Positions 15,959-24,460 of a stretch of DNA of 64,000 nt are shown piece by piece. Each line of letters starts with the position of its first letter. Within the stretch, counting starts at the first letter, position 1. This DNA comes from Selenomonas bovis DSM 23594. Lineage in GTDB: Bacteria > Bacillota > Negativicutes > Selenomonadales > Selenomonadaceae. The notes beneath the pieces were generated by a model, which saw only the letters and a list, made by a program, of their open reading frames with translations, was not told the origin of the DNA and made no database searches. The position numbers and the translations under genes are program-made. Location of the stretch: positions 26,863-90,862 of the forward strand of contig NZ_KB908384.1 in NCBI RefSeq assembly GCF_000381005.1, in the 5' to 3' direction.

Positions 15959-17845
15959 ATGCAGAAAGCGTATTTGATGGGCAATGAGGCCATCGGACTC
16001 GGCGCGCTCGCGGCAGGCGTGAATTTCGTGAGCGGCTATCCGGGCACGCCGTCGACGGAGGTGCTCGAGACGATCGCGCGGGAGAACCGGGACGGGCGCG
16101 TGCACGTCGAGTGGTCGACGAACGAGAAGACGGGGCTCGAGGCGGCGGCGGGCGCGGCGTACGCGGGGGCGCGCTCCCTCGTGACGATGAAGCAGGTCGG
16201 GCTGAACGTCGCGGCCGATCCGCTCATGAGTCTCGCGTATCTCGGCGTCGCGGGCGGCATGGTCGTGCTCGTCGCCGACGATCCGGGGCCGATCTCGTCG
16301 CAGACGGAGCAGGACACGCGCACGTTCGCGCGCTTCGCGAAGGTGCCGTGCTTCGATCCGACGGGCGTCGCGGAGGCGTATGAGATGATCCAGGAGGCGT
16401 TCGAGTTCTCGGAGAAATATCATACGCCGGTCTTTTTCCGGCCGACGACGCGCGTCGACCACGGCTACGCGTCGCTCACAGTGAAGGAGCCCGCGGAGTA
16501 CACGGTGCACGAGGCAAAGGGCTTCGCGCGCGATCCCGGCCGCTGGGTGATCTTTCCGCGGCTCTCGAGGCGCGCGCACGCGGCCATCGAGCAGCGCAAC
16601 GCGGAGCTCACGCAGGTCTTTTCGCGCTATGAGCGCAACGTCGAGCTCACGGCGGGCGACGTGCACTGCCGCAAGGGCATCGCGTCGCACGGTGTCTCGT
16701 GGACATATCTTGAAGAGACGCTGCGCGAGTTCGCGGTCGCCGGGCACGCGCAGCGGCTGCCGCGCCTGCTGAAGGTCGCGACGCCGTTCCCGTTCCCCGA
16801 GCAGAAGGCGGTCGCGTTCCTCCGCGGGCTCGACGAGGTGCTCTGCATCGAGGAGCTCGATCCCGTGATCGAGCGGGAGCTCACGTATCTCTGTGGGAAG
16901 TATCACCTGTCCGTGAGGATCCGCGGCAAGCTCACAGGCGATGTGCCCGCCGCGGGCGAGAATACGCGCGACAGCGTGTACGAGGAGGCAGCGGCGTTCC
17001 TCGGCATCGCGCCGCACCCGCAGCGCGCGCTGCCGGAGCCGCCGGTCGCGGTCGTGCGTCCGCCGGTGCTCTGCGCCGGCTGTCCGCACCGCGCCTCGTT
17101 CTACGCGGTGAAGCAGGCGATGAAGGGGCAGAAATGCCTCTTCGCCGGCGATATCGGCTGCTATACGCTGGGCAACGCGATGCCGCTCGACATGGTGGAT
17201 ACGTGCCTCTGCATGGGCGCGGGGCTCGGCATCGCGCAGGGCATCGGCGCCGTCGACGCGGGGACGAAATGCTTCGCGTTCGTCGGGGATTCGACGTTCT
17301 TCGCGGCGGCCATCCCGGGCGCGGTGAACGGCGTGTACAACCAGGCGGATATGACGCTCGTCGTGCTCGACAATTCAACGACGGCGATGACGGGCCATCA
17401 GCCGCATCCCGGCACGGGACGCACGATGATGGGCGAGGTGGTCGAGAAGGTCTCCATCGAGGAAACGCTCGCGGGCATCGGCGTGCGGACGGTGCGCACG
17501 GTCGATCCGCTCGATCTGCCGCGCGCCGTCGAGGCGGTGCGCGAGGTCGCGGCGCAGCCGGGCGTGAAGGCGCTGATCTTCCGCTCGCCGTGCATCGCGC
17601 TCGTAAAGCCCCTGGGGCGCGCGGCGGTCGATCAGGAGAAATGCCGGAAGTGCAAGAAGTGCATCCGTGAGATCGGCTGCCCCGGCATCGTGGTCGAGGA
17701 GGGGAAGGTCGTCATCGACATGTCCCAGTGCACGGGCTGCGGCATCTGCGCGGAGATCTGTCCGTTCGATGCCATCGAGGTGACGCGGCTGCCGGGCGGC
17801 GGAGAGCCGAAGCGTGCGCAGCAGGGGAAAGGAGGCCGTGCGTGA
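15959..17845 (+). CDS. iorA: Indolepyruvate:ferredoxin oxidoreductase, alpha subunit
   Basis: A 628-residue thiamine-diphosphate enzyme. With IorB it converts indolepyruvate and other aryl-pyruvates to aryl-acetyl-CoA and reduced ferredoxin. The N-terminal pyrimidine-binding domain carries the SGYPGTPSTEV motif. The TPP/metal motif lies in GDIGCYTLG...CMGAGLGIAQG and FVGDSTFF...NSTTAMTGHQ. The C-terminal bacterial ferredoxin domain (about residues 560-610) has two 4Fe-4S motifs, CRKCKKC and CTGCGICAEICPF. The start is set by GGGGAGACAGGAG upstream. The stop overlaps the iorB start, and paaK downstream completes an aryl-acetate module. Confidence 0.96.
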   Translation: MQKAYLMGNEAIGLGALAAGVNFVSGYPGTPSTEVLETIARENRDGRVHVEWSTNEKTGLEAAAGAAYAGARSLVTMKQVGLNVAADPLMSLAYLGVAGGMVVLVADDPGPISSQTEQDTRTFARFAKVPCFDPTGVAEAYEMIQEAFEFSEKYHTPVFFRPTTRVDHGYASLTVKEPAEYTVHEAKGFARDPGRWVIFPRLSRRAHAAIEQRNAELTQVFSRYERNVELTAGDVHCRKGIASHGVSWTYLEETLREFAVAGHAQRLPRLLKVATPFPFPEQKAVAFLRGLDEVLCIEELDPVIERELTYLCGKYHLSVRIRGKLTGDVPAAGENTRDSVYEEAAAFLGIAPHPQRALPEPPVAVVRPPVLCAGCPHRASFYAVKQAMKGQKCLFAGDIGCYTLGNAMPLDMVDTCLCMGAGLGIAQGIGAVDAGTKCFAFVGDSTFFAAAIPGAVNGVYNQADMTLVVLDNSTTAMTGHQPHPGTGRTMMGEVVEKVSIEETLAGIGVRTVRTVDPLDLPRAVEAVREVAAQPGVKALIFRSPCIALVKPLGRAAVDQEKCRKCKKCIREIGCPGIVVEEGKVVIDMSQCTGCGICAEICPFDAIEVTRLPGGGEPKRAQQGKGGRA

Positions 17846-18432
17846 TGCAGAAGAATATCATCCTCACGGGTGTTGGCGGGCAGGGAACGGTGCTCGCGTC
17901 GAAGCTCATCGCGGCGGCATCGCTCGCGAAGGGCTATGAGGTCATGAGCGCCGAGACGATCGGCATGGCGCAGAAGGGCGGCTCGGTGTTCAGCCATCTG
18001 CGCGTGGGCGAGGGACTGTACAGTCCGATGATCCGCAAGGGGACGGCGGATCTCCTGCTCGCGTTCGAGCCCGCGGAGGCGGTGCGGATGCTGCCGTATC
18101 TGCGCGAGACGGGGACGCTCGTCGTGAGCAGCCACCCCGTGATGCCGGTGACGGCGGCGCTCGCGGGAACGGACTATACGGGCAGCGAGATGGTGGCGTA
18201 TCTGCGGCGCGAGGTGCGCGAGCTCCATGTGCTCGACGGGGCGGCCGCCGCGCGCGAGGTCGGCAGTCCGAAGGCGCTCAACGTCATCATGCTCGGCGCG
18301 GCGCTCGCGAGCGGGGCGCTCGATTTCCTCACGGAGGAGGATGTGCGCGCGGCCATCCGGCAGAAGGTGAAGCCGCAGTTCGTCGAGATGAATGAAAAGG
18401 CGCTGCGGTATGCGAGGGAGCATGGAGTATAA
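17845..18432 (+). CDS. iorB: Indolepyruvate:ferredoxin oxidoreductase, beta subunit
   Basis: A 195-residue gamma-type 2-oxoacid oxidoreductase domain. The N-terminal GVGGQGTVLASKLIA motif and the ETIGMAQKGGSVFSHLR motif are diagnostic. It forms the IorAB complex with the preceding product. ATG 17,845 is chosen because AAAGGAGG lies ten bases ahead and the codon overlaps the iorA stop; the longer reading from 17,728 overlaps the ferredoxin domain of iorA and is out of family. Confidence 0.95.
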   Translation: MQKNIILTGVGGQGTVLASKLIAAASLAKGYEVMSAETIGMAQKGGSVFSHLRVGEGLYSPMIRKGTADLLLAFEPAEAVRMLPYLRETGTLVVSSHPVMPVTAALAGTDYTGSEMVAYLRREVRELHVLDGAAAAREVGSPKALNVIMLGAALASGALDFLTEEDVRAAIRQKVKPQFVEMNEKALRYAREHGV

Positions 18433-18445
18433 AAGAAGGGGCGGC

Positions 18446-18724
18446 TGGTTCGAGGCGGAACTAGAGCACTAGGCTGAATGGTTCGAGGCGGACGGCTTTT
18501 CGCGGCGGATGCGGGCGACAAGCACCGGACGACTCGCTGCGCGGCGGCACTCTCGTCGGCGCTGGAGGCCTGGGAAAGCTCGCTGGCTGTCGTGCCTCCG
18601 AATAGGCGCCTTGCTGCGCTCGCTGCCCGGCACCTGCCGCCCTGGCGGAGGTAGGGAGGCGGGACGGTTCGAGACGAGTTGGTTCGAGGCGGGACGGTTC
18701 GAGGCAGGATATTCGAGGCAGAAG
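18446..18724 (+). repeat. 15-bp GGTTCGAGGCGGGAC-type tandem/direct repeats upstream of paaK
   Basis: The 335-base gap 18,433-18,767 has no recognisable gene. Two units of GGTTCGAGGCGGA lie near 18,446 and 18,480, and four consecutive ~15-base units near 18,665-18,724. Between them is GC-rich sequence with no clear promoter. The unit resembles a tRNA T-loop (GGTTCGA) but no tRNA can be folded around it. Confidence 0.6.
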
Positions 18725-18767
18725 GTAATTTGCGGCGGTGCGCCGCTTCTGGGAGGCATCTGGATTT

Positions 18768-20003
18768 ATGGAGATTTCAAAAGAACAGCTTGCGCTCGTC
18801 AACGAGCGGATCACTCAGCTCTTGCGGGCGGACAGCTTTTACGGGCATCGCCTGCGGCAGCGTGGGGTAGATGGCGTGGCGTCGGCGGAGGATTTTCGCC
18901 GGCTACCGTTTTCGGAGAAGAAGGATCTGCGCGATGCGTATCCGCTCGGGCTCATGAGCGTGCCGGAGGAGAAGATCGTGCGCATCCATTCCTCGTCCGG
19001 TACGACGGGCAAGCCGGTCATCATTCCCTATACGGCGAAGGATGTCGAGGACTGGGCCATCCAGTTCGCGCGCTGCTATGAGATGGCAGGCGTGACGAAC
19101 CGCGACCGCGTGCAGATCACGCCGGGCTACGGGCTCTGGACGGCGGGCATCGGCTTTCAGGCGGGCTGCGAGCGGCTCGGCGCGATGGCGGTGCCGATGG
19201 GGCCGGGCAATACGGAGAAGCAGCTGCAGATGATGATGGACATGGAGAGCACGGTGCTCTGCGCGACGAGCTCCTATGCGCTGCTGCTCGCCGAGGCCAT
19301 CGAGGCGCGCGGTATCAAGGATCGCATCCACCTGCGCAAGGGCGTCATCGGCTCGGAGCGCTGGAGCGAGAAGATGCGCCGTTCCATCGAGGAGAAGCTC
19401 GGCATTGAGGCGTATGATATCTACGGGCTCACGGAGATCTACGGGCCGGGCATCGGCATCAGCTGCGACGCGCATGACGGCATCCATTACTGGGATGACT
19501 ACATCTACCTCGAGATTATCGACCCGCAGACGGGCGAGAACCTGCCGGACGGCGAGTGGGGCGAGATCGTCATCACGACGCTGCGCAAGGAGGGCGCACC
19601 GCTCATCCGCTTCCGCACGCACGATCTCTCGCGTATCCTGCCGGGCGACTGCCCGTGCGGCAGCCGCTTCCCGCGCATCGACACGATCCAGGGGCGCACG
19701 GACGACATGGTGAAGATCAAGGGTGTCAATCTCTTCCCGAGCCAGATCGAGGAGATCCTGAGGACGTTCCCCGAGGTGTCGAGCGAGTACCAGATCCATA
19801 TCTCGCATCTCGAAGGCAAGGACACGATGCGCCTCTATGTCGAGACGAACGGCAGCGTCGATTTCCTCGACCTCGCGAAGCGCATCGCGGAGCGCGTCAA
19901 GAGCCGCATCGGTTTCACGCCGCTCGTGAAGGTCGTCGAGATCGGCGTCTTGCCGCGCTCAGAGAAAAAGACGAAGCGTGTTATCGATACGAGATATCAG
20001 TAA
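18768..20003 (+). CDS. paaK: Phenylacetate--CoA ligase
   Basis: A 411-residue adenylate-forming enzyme that activates phenylacetate or indoleacetate with CoA and ATP. The P-loop signature is IHSSSGTTGKP (about residue 80). Other motifs are YGLTEIYGPGIG and the C-terminal hinge GRTDDMVKIKGVNLFPSQIE. GGGAGG lies eleven bases before ATG 18,768; the ATG at 18,738 lacks a ribosome site. Placed after iorAB, it probably interconverts aryl-acetate and aryl-acetyl-CoA. In fermenters the pair can run in reverse, to yield ATP or to build aromatic amino acids from aryl acids. Confidence 0.93.
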   Translation: MEISKEQLALVNERITQLLRADSFYGHRLRQRGVDGVASAEDFRRLPFSEKKDLRDAYPLGLMSVPEEKIVRIHSSSGTTGKPVIIPYTAKDVEDWAIQFARCYEMAGVTNRDRVQITPGYGLWTAGIGFQAGCERLGAMAVPMGPGNTEKQLQMMMDMESTVLCATSSYALLLAEAIEARGIKDRIHLRKGVIGSERWSEKMRRSIEEKLGIEAYDIYGLTEIYGPGIGISCDAHDGIHYWDDYIYLEIIDPQTGENLPDGEWGEIVITTLRKEGAPLIRFRTHDLSRILPGDCPCGSRFPRIDTIQGRTDDMVKIKGVNLFPSQIEEILRTFPEVSSEYQIHISHLEGKDTMRLYVETNGSVDFLDLAKRIAERVKSRIGFTPLVKVVEIGVLPRSEKKTKRVIDTRYQ

Positions 20004-20106
20004 TCCATTAGAAAAACAAAGGATGTACATTCAGAATAGATTCACCTGAAAAAGACTATCGCTTGTTTGAGAGAGACAGAAATCTGATTTTTCTTTTGAT
20101 GATGTG

Positions 20107-20148
20107 GCAGATTGTTCCGATTTACAATTGGGATAATCTGCTTTTTTA
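20107..20148 (+). terminator. Terminator after paaK
   Basis: Stem GCAGATT/AATCTGC followed by TTTTTT. The AT-rich gap 20,004-20,169 contains nothing else recognised. Confidence 0.65.
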
Positions 20149-20169
20149 TTGTATAAACGAAGGTAACCG

Positions 20170-20197
20170 TTTACAAATTGAGAATTTATGCTATAAT
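20170..20197 (+). promoter_or_regulatory. Promoter of OPT transporter with possible LacI-type operator
   Basis: TTTACA (20,170-20,175), 16-base spacer, TATAAT (20,192-20,197) with an extended TGC. GTAACCGTTTACAAA overlaps the -35 box and resembles LacI/GalR-family half-sites seen upstream of galK. The leader is about 200 bases long and contains a hairpin GAATGGCAT/ATGCCATTTC at 20,237-20,271. Confidence 0.6.
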
Positions 20198-20405
20198 AAT
20201 GTTTATGATTTGTCCATTAGGAAAGGACAAATGAGGGAATGGCATGTAGATGGGGACGGGATGCCATTTCGAAGGGGAGTCGCTGCCGGATCCGGCAGGC
20301 CGCTTCGGACGCTTGCCGCGCGAGGGGATTGGCGCGGTTTTGCTCGTGGGGGCAGGCCGGTCGGCAGCGATTTTCCAGCAATTTTTTATCAGAGGAGTTT
20401 TTCAA

Positions 20406-22427
20406 ATGCAAACGGAAGAAAATGAGTTCATGCAGCACGAGCTTCGGCTGCCGGAGCTCACAGTCCGCGGCATGGTGCTCGGCGCGATTCTCACGGTGAT
20501 TTTCACGGCGTCGAATGTCTACCTCGGACTCAAGGTCGGGCTGACCTTCTCGTCGGCCATCCCGGCAGCGGTGATCTCCATGGCCATTCTCAAGATGGCG
20601 AAGGGATCCAACATTCTCGAGAACAACATGGTGCAGACGCAGGCGTCCGCAGCCGGTACGCTGTCTGCCATCATCTTCATCATCCCGGGCATGCTCATGA
20701 TTGGCTACTGGCAGGGCTTCGAGTTCTGGCAGACGCTCATCGTGTCGGCCTGCGGCGGCTGCCTCGGCGTGCTCTTCACGATCCCGCTGCGCCGCGCGAT
20801 GGTCGTGCACAGCGACCTCGCGTACCCGGAGGGCGTCGCGGCGGCTGAGATCCTGAAGGTCGGCAGCACGTCGGGCGGCAAGAGCGGCGGGGGATCCGGC
20901 ATCCGCGAGATCGCTTCGGGCGGTTTCGTGGCAGGACTCATCACGCTGTTCACGAACGCGTTTCAGGTGCTCGGCTCCCAGCTGTCGCTCTGGGTGCATG
21001 TCGGACGCGGCATGACGCAGATGCCGCTCGGCTACTCGACGGCGCTCGTCGGCGCGGGCTACCTCATCGGCATCGCGGCGGGCCTCTCGATGCTCGTCGG
21101 CATCCTCATCGCGTGGGCGGGCTTCGTGCCGTACTATACGATGACGGGCACGGTGCCGGATGGCATGACGCTGCAGAAATTCGCGGGCGCCGTCTATCAG
21201 GAGCGCGTGCGCCTCATCGGCGCGGGCGCGATGGGCGTCGCGGCTGTCTGGACTCTGCTCATGCTCGCGCGTCCGGTCATCGACGGCGTGCGCGAGTCGC
21301 TCGCGGCCGTGCGTATGCCAGACGCGGATAAGGGCAAGCAACGCATGGACATCGACATGAGCGCGAAGAGCGTCGGGCTCGTGTTCCTCGTGACGGTCGT
21401 AGGCCTGCTCGCGATCTTCTACGCGTTCGTCTCGCCGGAGCAGCTGCCGGCGGGCGAGACGCTGACGTTCACGGTCGTCGGCGTCGGCGTCGCCGTGCTC
21501 ATGGGCTTCTTCGTCGCCGCGGCCTGCGCCTATATGGCGGGTCTCGTCGGCACGAGCTCGAGCCCGATCTCGGGCATCGGCATCCTCGCCATCATCGTGG
21601 CGTCGCTCGTGATGTACGCGCTCTGCGAGTCGTTCGGCATCTTCGCGCTGCCGGGCGGCGAGAAGTTCGCGACGGCGACGGCGATCTTCACGACGTCCAT
21701 CATCATGGCGATCGCCTGCATCTCGAACGACAACATGCAGGATCTCAAGACGGGCTATCTCGTCGGCGCGACGCCTTGGTGTCAGCAGGTCGCGCTGCTG
21801 CTCGGCTGCATCGTCGGCGCGCTCGTCATCGCGCCGGTGCTGAATCTGCTCTATGAGGCCTACGGCTTCCCGGGCGCCATGCCGCGTCCTGGCATGGATC
21901 CGGCGCAGGCGCTCGCAGCGCCGCAGGCGGCCCTCATGACGACGATCGCGCAGGGCATTTTCTCGAGCTCGCTCCACTGGGAGTACATCTACATCGGCCT
22001 GGCGCTCGGCGTCGTGCTCGTCGTCGTCGACCGCGTGCTGCGCCGCACGATGCGGAGCCTCTGCCTGCCGCCGCTCGCCGTCGGCATGGGCATCTATCTG
22101 CCGCCCTCCGTGCAGACGCCGCTCGTCGTCGGCGCTGTGCTCGGCTACTTCCTCAAGAAGCATCTGCGCGCGCGCGGCGGCAAAGAGGCTGAGCGCGCGG
22201 GCAGCCGCCGCGGCACGCTCTTCGCGTCGGGCCTCATCGTCGGCGAGTCCATCGTCGGCGTCGTGCTCGCAGGCATCATCGTCGTCTCCGTCACGAACGG
22301 CGGCAGCGAGGCACCGCTCGCACTCGTCGGCAAGGATTTCGCCGCGACGGCTGAATACCTCGGCCTCGCCGTCTTTGCGGCGTTTCTCGTGATTTTCTCC
22401 AAGGTTGTGCTCAGCGGCAAGCGCTGA
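20406..22427 (+). CDS. OPT-family oligopeptide/metal-chelate transporter
   Basis: A 673-residue polytopic membrane protein with roughly 14-16 hydrophobic segments. RGMVLGAILTVIFTASNVYL near the N-terminus and the SDLAYPEGVAAAEILK motif are characteristic of bacterial OPT transporters, which take up oligopeptides or metal chelates with protons. The substrate is not predictable. GAGGAG lies about nine bases upstream of ATG 20,406; the extension from 20,250 runs through the untranslated leader. It is a single-gene transcription unit with its own promoter and terminator. Confidence 0.9.
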   Translation: MQTEENEFMQHELRLPELTVRGMVLGAILTVIFTASNVYLGLKVGLTFSSAIPAAVISMAILKMAKGSNILENNMVQTQASAAGTLSAIIFIIPGMLMIGYWQGFEFWQTLIVSACGGCLGVLFTIPLRRAMVVHSDLAYPEGVAAAEILKVGSTSGGKSGGGSGIREIASGGFVAGLITLFTNAFQVLGSQLSLWVHVGRGMTQMPLGYSTALVGAGYLIGIAAGLSMLVGILIAWAGFVPYYTMTGTVPDGMTLQKFAGAVYQERVRLIGAGAMGVAAVWTLLMLARPVIDGVRESLAAVRMPDADKGKQRMDIDMSAKSVGLVFLVTVVGLLAIFYAFVSPEQLPAGETLTFTVVGVGVAVLMGFFVAAACAYMAGLVGTSSSPISGIGILAIIVASLVMYALCESFGIFALPGGEKFATATAIFTTSIIMAIACISNDNMQDLKTGYLVGATPWCQQVALLLGCIVGALVIAPVLNLLYEAYGFPGAMPRPGMDPAQALAAPQAALMTTIAQGIFSSSLHWEYIYIGLALGVVLVVVDRVLRRTMRSLCLPPLAVGMGIYLPPSVQTPLVVGAVLGYFLKKHLRARGGKEAERAGSRRGTLFASGLIVGESIVGVVLAGIIVVSVTNGGSEAPLALVGKDFAATAEYLGLAVFAAFLVIFSKVVLSGKR

Positions 22428-22536
22428 GCCGGTGTCTTGGCTGTGTTCTTTTCTCGCAGGCGCGCTGCGAAACGCCCCGTGATGTTGGCTTTGCGGTTTG
22501 ACTTCGAGGCGCGTCCTTTCGTACCCTGCAAAAAAG

Positions 22537-22574
22537 GCGGTCCGCTTTCCAGAAATGGTCAGCGGACCGCTTTT
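22537..22574 (+). terminator. Terminator after OPT transporter gene
   Basis: Stem GCGGTCCGCT/AGCGGACCGC with a 14-base loop and TTTT. Confidence 0.8.
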
Positions 22575-22684
22575 ACTATGTAAATCCCCAAGAGCGCAAG
22601 CCGCAGGCGCAGCGCGATTGGCTGGAAATCCTCCAAGGACGGGCGCACAATGTCCGCGAAGTGGACGTTTGTGCGTTGAGTTTG
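22575..22684 (-). repeat. Dispersed ~110-bp intergenic repeat, copy A
   Basis: Begins ACTATGTAAATCCCCAAGAG and ends GTGCGTTGAGTTTG. It matches, in inverse orientation, the copy at 63,712-63,821 over nearly its whole length, and its first ~25 bases match 37,770-37,795. An internal inverted repeat of the form GTCCNCNNAGTGGAC lies near 22,653-22,667. Confidence 0.85.
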
Positions 22685-22785
22685 CTGCACATCCGACGCA
22701 CGACATCCGCTGCGCGGATGATTCGTACGCCAAGGCAGGAGCGAGGAAGCACGGCATGGTGCGTCTCCTTTGCTCGCCCATAATA

Positions 22786-22834
22786 TAAAAGAGACCGTGA
22801 AGCAAATGCTTTGGCATGCTTCACGGCCTCTTGG
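22786..22834 (-). terminator. Terminator of the tRNA-Val gene
   Basis: On the minus strand the stem AGAGGCCGTGAAGCA pairs with TGCTTCACGGTCTCT, followed by TTTTATATT. Confidence 0.8.
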
Positions 22835-22843
22835 AAGTTCAAA

Positions 22844-22920
22844 TGGTGGGGTTAACAAGATTCGAACTTGTGACCTCCTCGATGTCAACGAGACACTCTA
22901 ACCAACTGAGCTATAACCCC
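22844..22920 (-). tRNA. tRNA-Val (anticodon GAC)
   Basis: The minus strand folds as a full cloverleaf. Acceptor GGGGTTA/TAACCCC, D-arm GCTC...GAGT, anticodon stem TCTCG/CGAGG with loop TTGACAT, T-arm ACAAG-TTCGAAT-CTTGT, and encoded CCA at 22,844-22,846. The anticodon GAC (plus-strand 22,884-22,886) reads GUC/GUU valine codons. It has its own consensus promoter and terminator. Confidence 0.97.
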
Positions 22921-22941
22921 GATGTCTTAACGACAAGACTT

Positions 22942-22970
22942 ATTATAGTGGCAGACATCGTTTTTGTCAA
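22942..22970 (-). promoter_or_regulatory. Consensus promoter of tRNA-Val
   Basis: Minus-strand TTGACA (22,965-22,970), 17-base spacer, TATAAT (22,942-22,947): a perfect sigma-70 consensus, as expected for a stable-RNA gene. Upstream to 23,279 lies the RpiR leader; a perfect TATAAT at 23,189-23,194 is its likely -10. Nothing else is seen there. Confidence 0.9.
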
Positions 22971-23279
22971 CACTTTTTTTGAAAAAATTGCGGCTTTGCT
23001 GTAGTCGCGGAACGGACGTGCGGAGATGGCTTTGCTCCGTTCTATCCGCCTGCAAGAGGCGTTGTTGTCTTATGCGATTCTGCGCAGCCAGCATGGAATG
23101 CGATGCATCGTTCTGTCGCGTGGCCTTCGTGCTGCGGCTGTTTTGGGGATTTATTCCTACTTATTATTATCTATTAATGTTTTTGCGCTATAATGTAGAG
23201 TAAGGAGTAGGATGGCAGAGGTATATAGATTTAAAAGTCCTTTGCCGGTCATGAGGGTCTTATCGTTGGGGGAATCGCT

Positions 23280-24074
23280 ATGCAGCTAGATGAAATCATC
23301 AACAAACACAAGCAGGATCTCAATGCCACAGATATGGTCATTTGGAAGTATATCGTGATGCATCGGCAGACGGTGCGTCATATTTCCATTCACGAGCTCG
23401 CGCGCGCCTGCTCGGTGTCATCGACGACCATCGTCCGCTTTGCCCAGAAGCTCGGCCTTGACGGCTTCGGTGAGCTCAAGGCCGTGCTCAAGATGGAGGA
23501 GGCGACGGGGGAGGTCTACCATGAGGATGTACTGAAAGACCTCGGGAATTTCTATATCCAGACGGGGCAGAAGCTCATGGCGCGCAATTTCGACGCGGCG
23601 AGCAAGCTCGTCCACGAGGCGAACCGCATCTTCACGTATGCCTCGGGATATGTGCAGAGCAACGTCGTGCAGGAGCTCAAACGGCTCTTTTTCTATGATA
23701 ATGTGCTCATCTATGAGATTCGCGGGCGTGAGGAGTTCAATGCCACCGTGCAGAATGTCACGAAGGACGATTGCTTCATATTCGTTTCGTTCTCCGGCGA
23801 GTCGCCGAATGTCACGGACTTTGCGCAGCAGCTCCAGCTGCGCGATATTCCGCTCATCTCGATTACGAAGCTGCACGACAATACGCTCGCGAGCCTCTCG
23901 ACGGTCAATCTCTACGTGTCTCCGGCGCGCTTCCAGCTCTATAAAGAGGATGACGGTCGGCCGCCGTTCCAGTCGATGATGCCGTATTTCCTGCTGCTCG
24001 AGATTTGGTATGTCAAGTATCGTATGTATCTCCACCAGAAAGAGATGGAGGAGCCGCAGGATAAGGCGCGATGA
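23280..24074 (+). CDS. MurR/RpiR-family transcriptional regulator
   Basis: A 264-residue regulator. The N-terminal RpiR helix-turn-helix reads SIHELARACSVSSTTIVRFA (about residues 38-57). A SIS sugar-phosphate-binding domain occupies about 95-240, with the ligand loop SFSGESPNVTDFA. It sits directly before the alpha-glucoside PTS and glucosidase genes, in the same orientation but beyond a terminator. It probably senses a phosphorylated disaccharide and controls that operon, as GlvR does in Bacillus. GGGGG precedes the ATG. Confidence 0.88.
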   Translation: MQLDEIINKHKQDLNATDMVIWKYIVMHRQTVRHISIHELARACSVSSTTIVRFAQKLGLDGFGELKAVLKMEEATGEVYHEDVLKDLGNFYIQTGQKLMARNFDAASKLVHEANRIFTYASGYVQSNVVQELKRLFFYDNVLIYEIRGREEFNATVQNVTKDDCFIFVSFSGESPNVTDFAQQLQLRDIPLISITKLHDNTLASLSTVNLYVSPARFQLYKEDDGRPPFQSMMPYFLLLEIWYVKYRMYLHQKEMEEPQDKAR

Positions 24075-24139
24075 CAGTACACTCGTATTGATTTTCATAA
24101 AATGTAACAAATTGCGTCCTCTGCGCGGACGTGCCCAAA

Positions 24140-24175
24140 AGCCGCGGAACTATTGATTTCGCGGCTCTTTTTTTG
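24140..24175 (+). terminator. Terminator after rpiR-type gene
   Basis: Stem AGCCGCG/CGCGGCT followed by seven T residues. Confidence 0.85.
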
Positions 24176-24270
24176 TATTCTTTAGTCATAAGATATCTTG
24201 TCTGGGGAGCCGGGAGGCAGGATGCCGAAGGCTGCCAAGCAAAGCAATGATTTAGATTCTCAAACATCAA

Positions 24271-24327
24271 GAAGCGCTGAATGAATCGGTGCTTCCGCAG
24301 GGAACTGCTGAATGGATCGGCGGTTTC
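24271..24327 (+). repeat. Dispersed palindromic repeat, copies 3 and 4 in tandem
   Basis: Two adjacent units: GAAGCGCTGAATGAATCGGT then GCTTC (24,271-24,295), and GGAACTGCTGAATGGATCGG then CGGTTTC (24,301-24,327). Each can fold into a short hairpin. They lie in the 386-base gap before the PTS gene, in which no promoter is obvious. Confidence 0.7.
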
Positions 24328-24460
24328 GCAGGGGATTTGAAGCAAGCGGTGTCGGTCGCCGCGCCTGGGAAGCGTTCCGCGCGTCGAAGCGGGAACGGGT
24401 GCAGGCGCGGGCGGCAGACGCGCGGGCGTCAGGCCTTTATGAGAAACGGAGGTAAGGGAA

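Noticed and set aside
18446..18724. CRISPR array
   Set aside because: Units are about 15 bases and either contiguous or irregularly spaced; no spacers and no cas genes in the window.
18461..18814. Minus-strand frame with LEPSRLEPTRLEPSR repeats
   Set aside because: The repeats are simply the translation of the 15-bp DNA repeats; no start signals.
20250..20405. N-terminal extension of the OPT transporter
   Set aside because: The region is the transcribed leader and lacks similarity; GAGGAG lies before ATG 20,406.
22498..22788. Small protein at 22.5-22.8 kb shared with 63.7-63.9 kb
   Set aside because: The shared peptide arises from the dispersed 110-bp repeat; there are no ribosome sites and the frames differ outside it.
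20217..22817. 866-codon minus-strand frame across the OPT gene
   Set aside because: Composition is Arg/His/Asp/Ala-rich shadow sequence with no family pattern; the plus strand encodes the OPT transporter.
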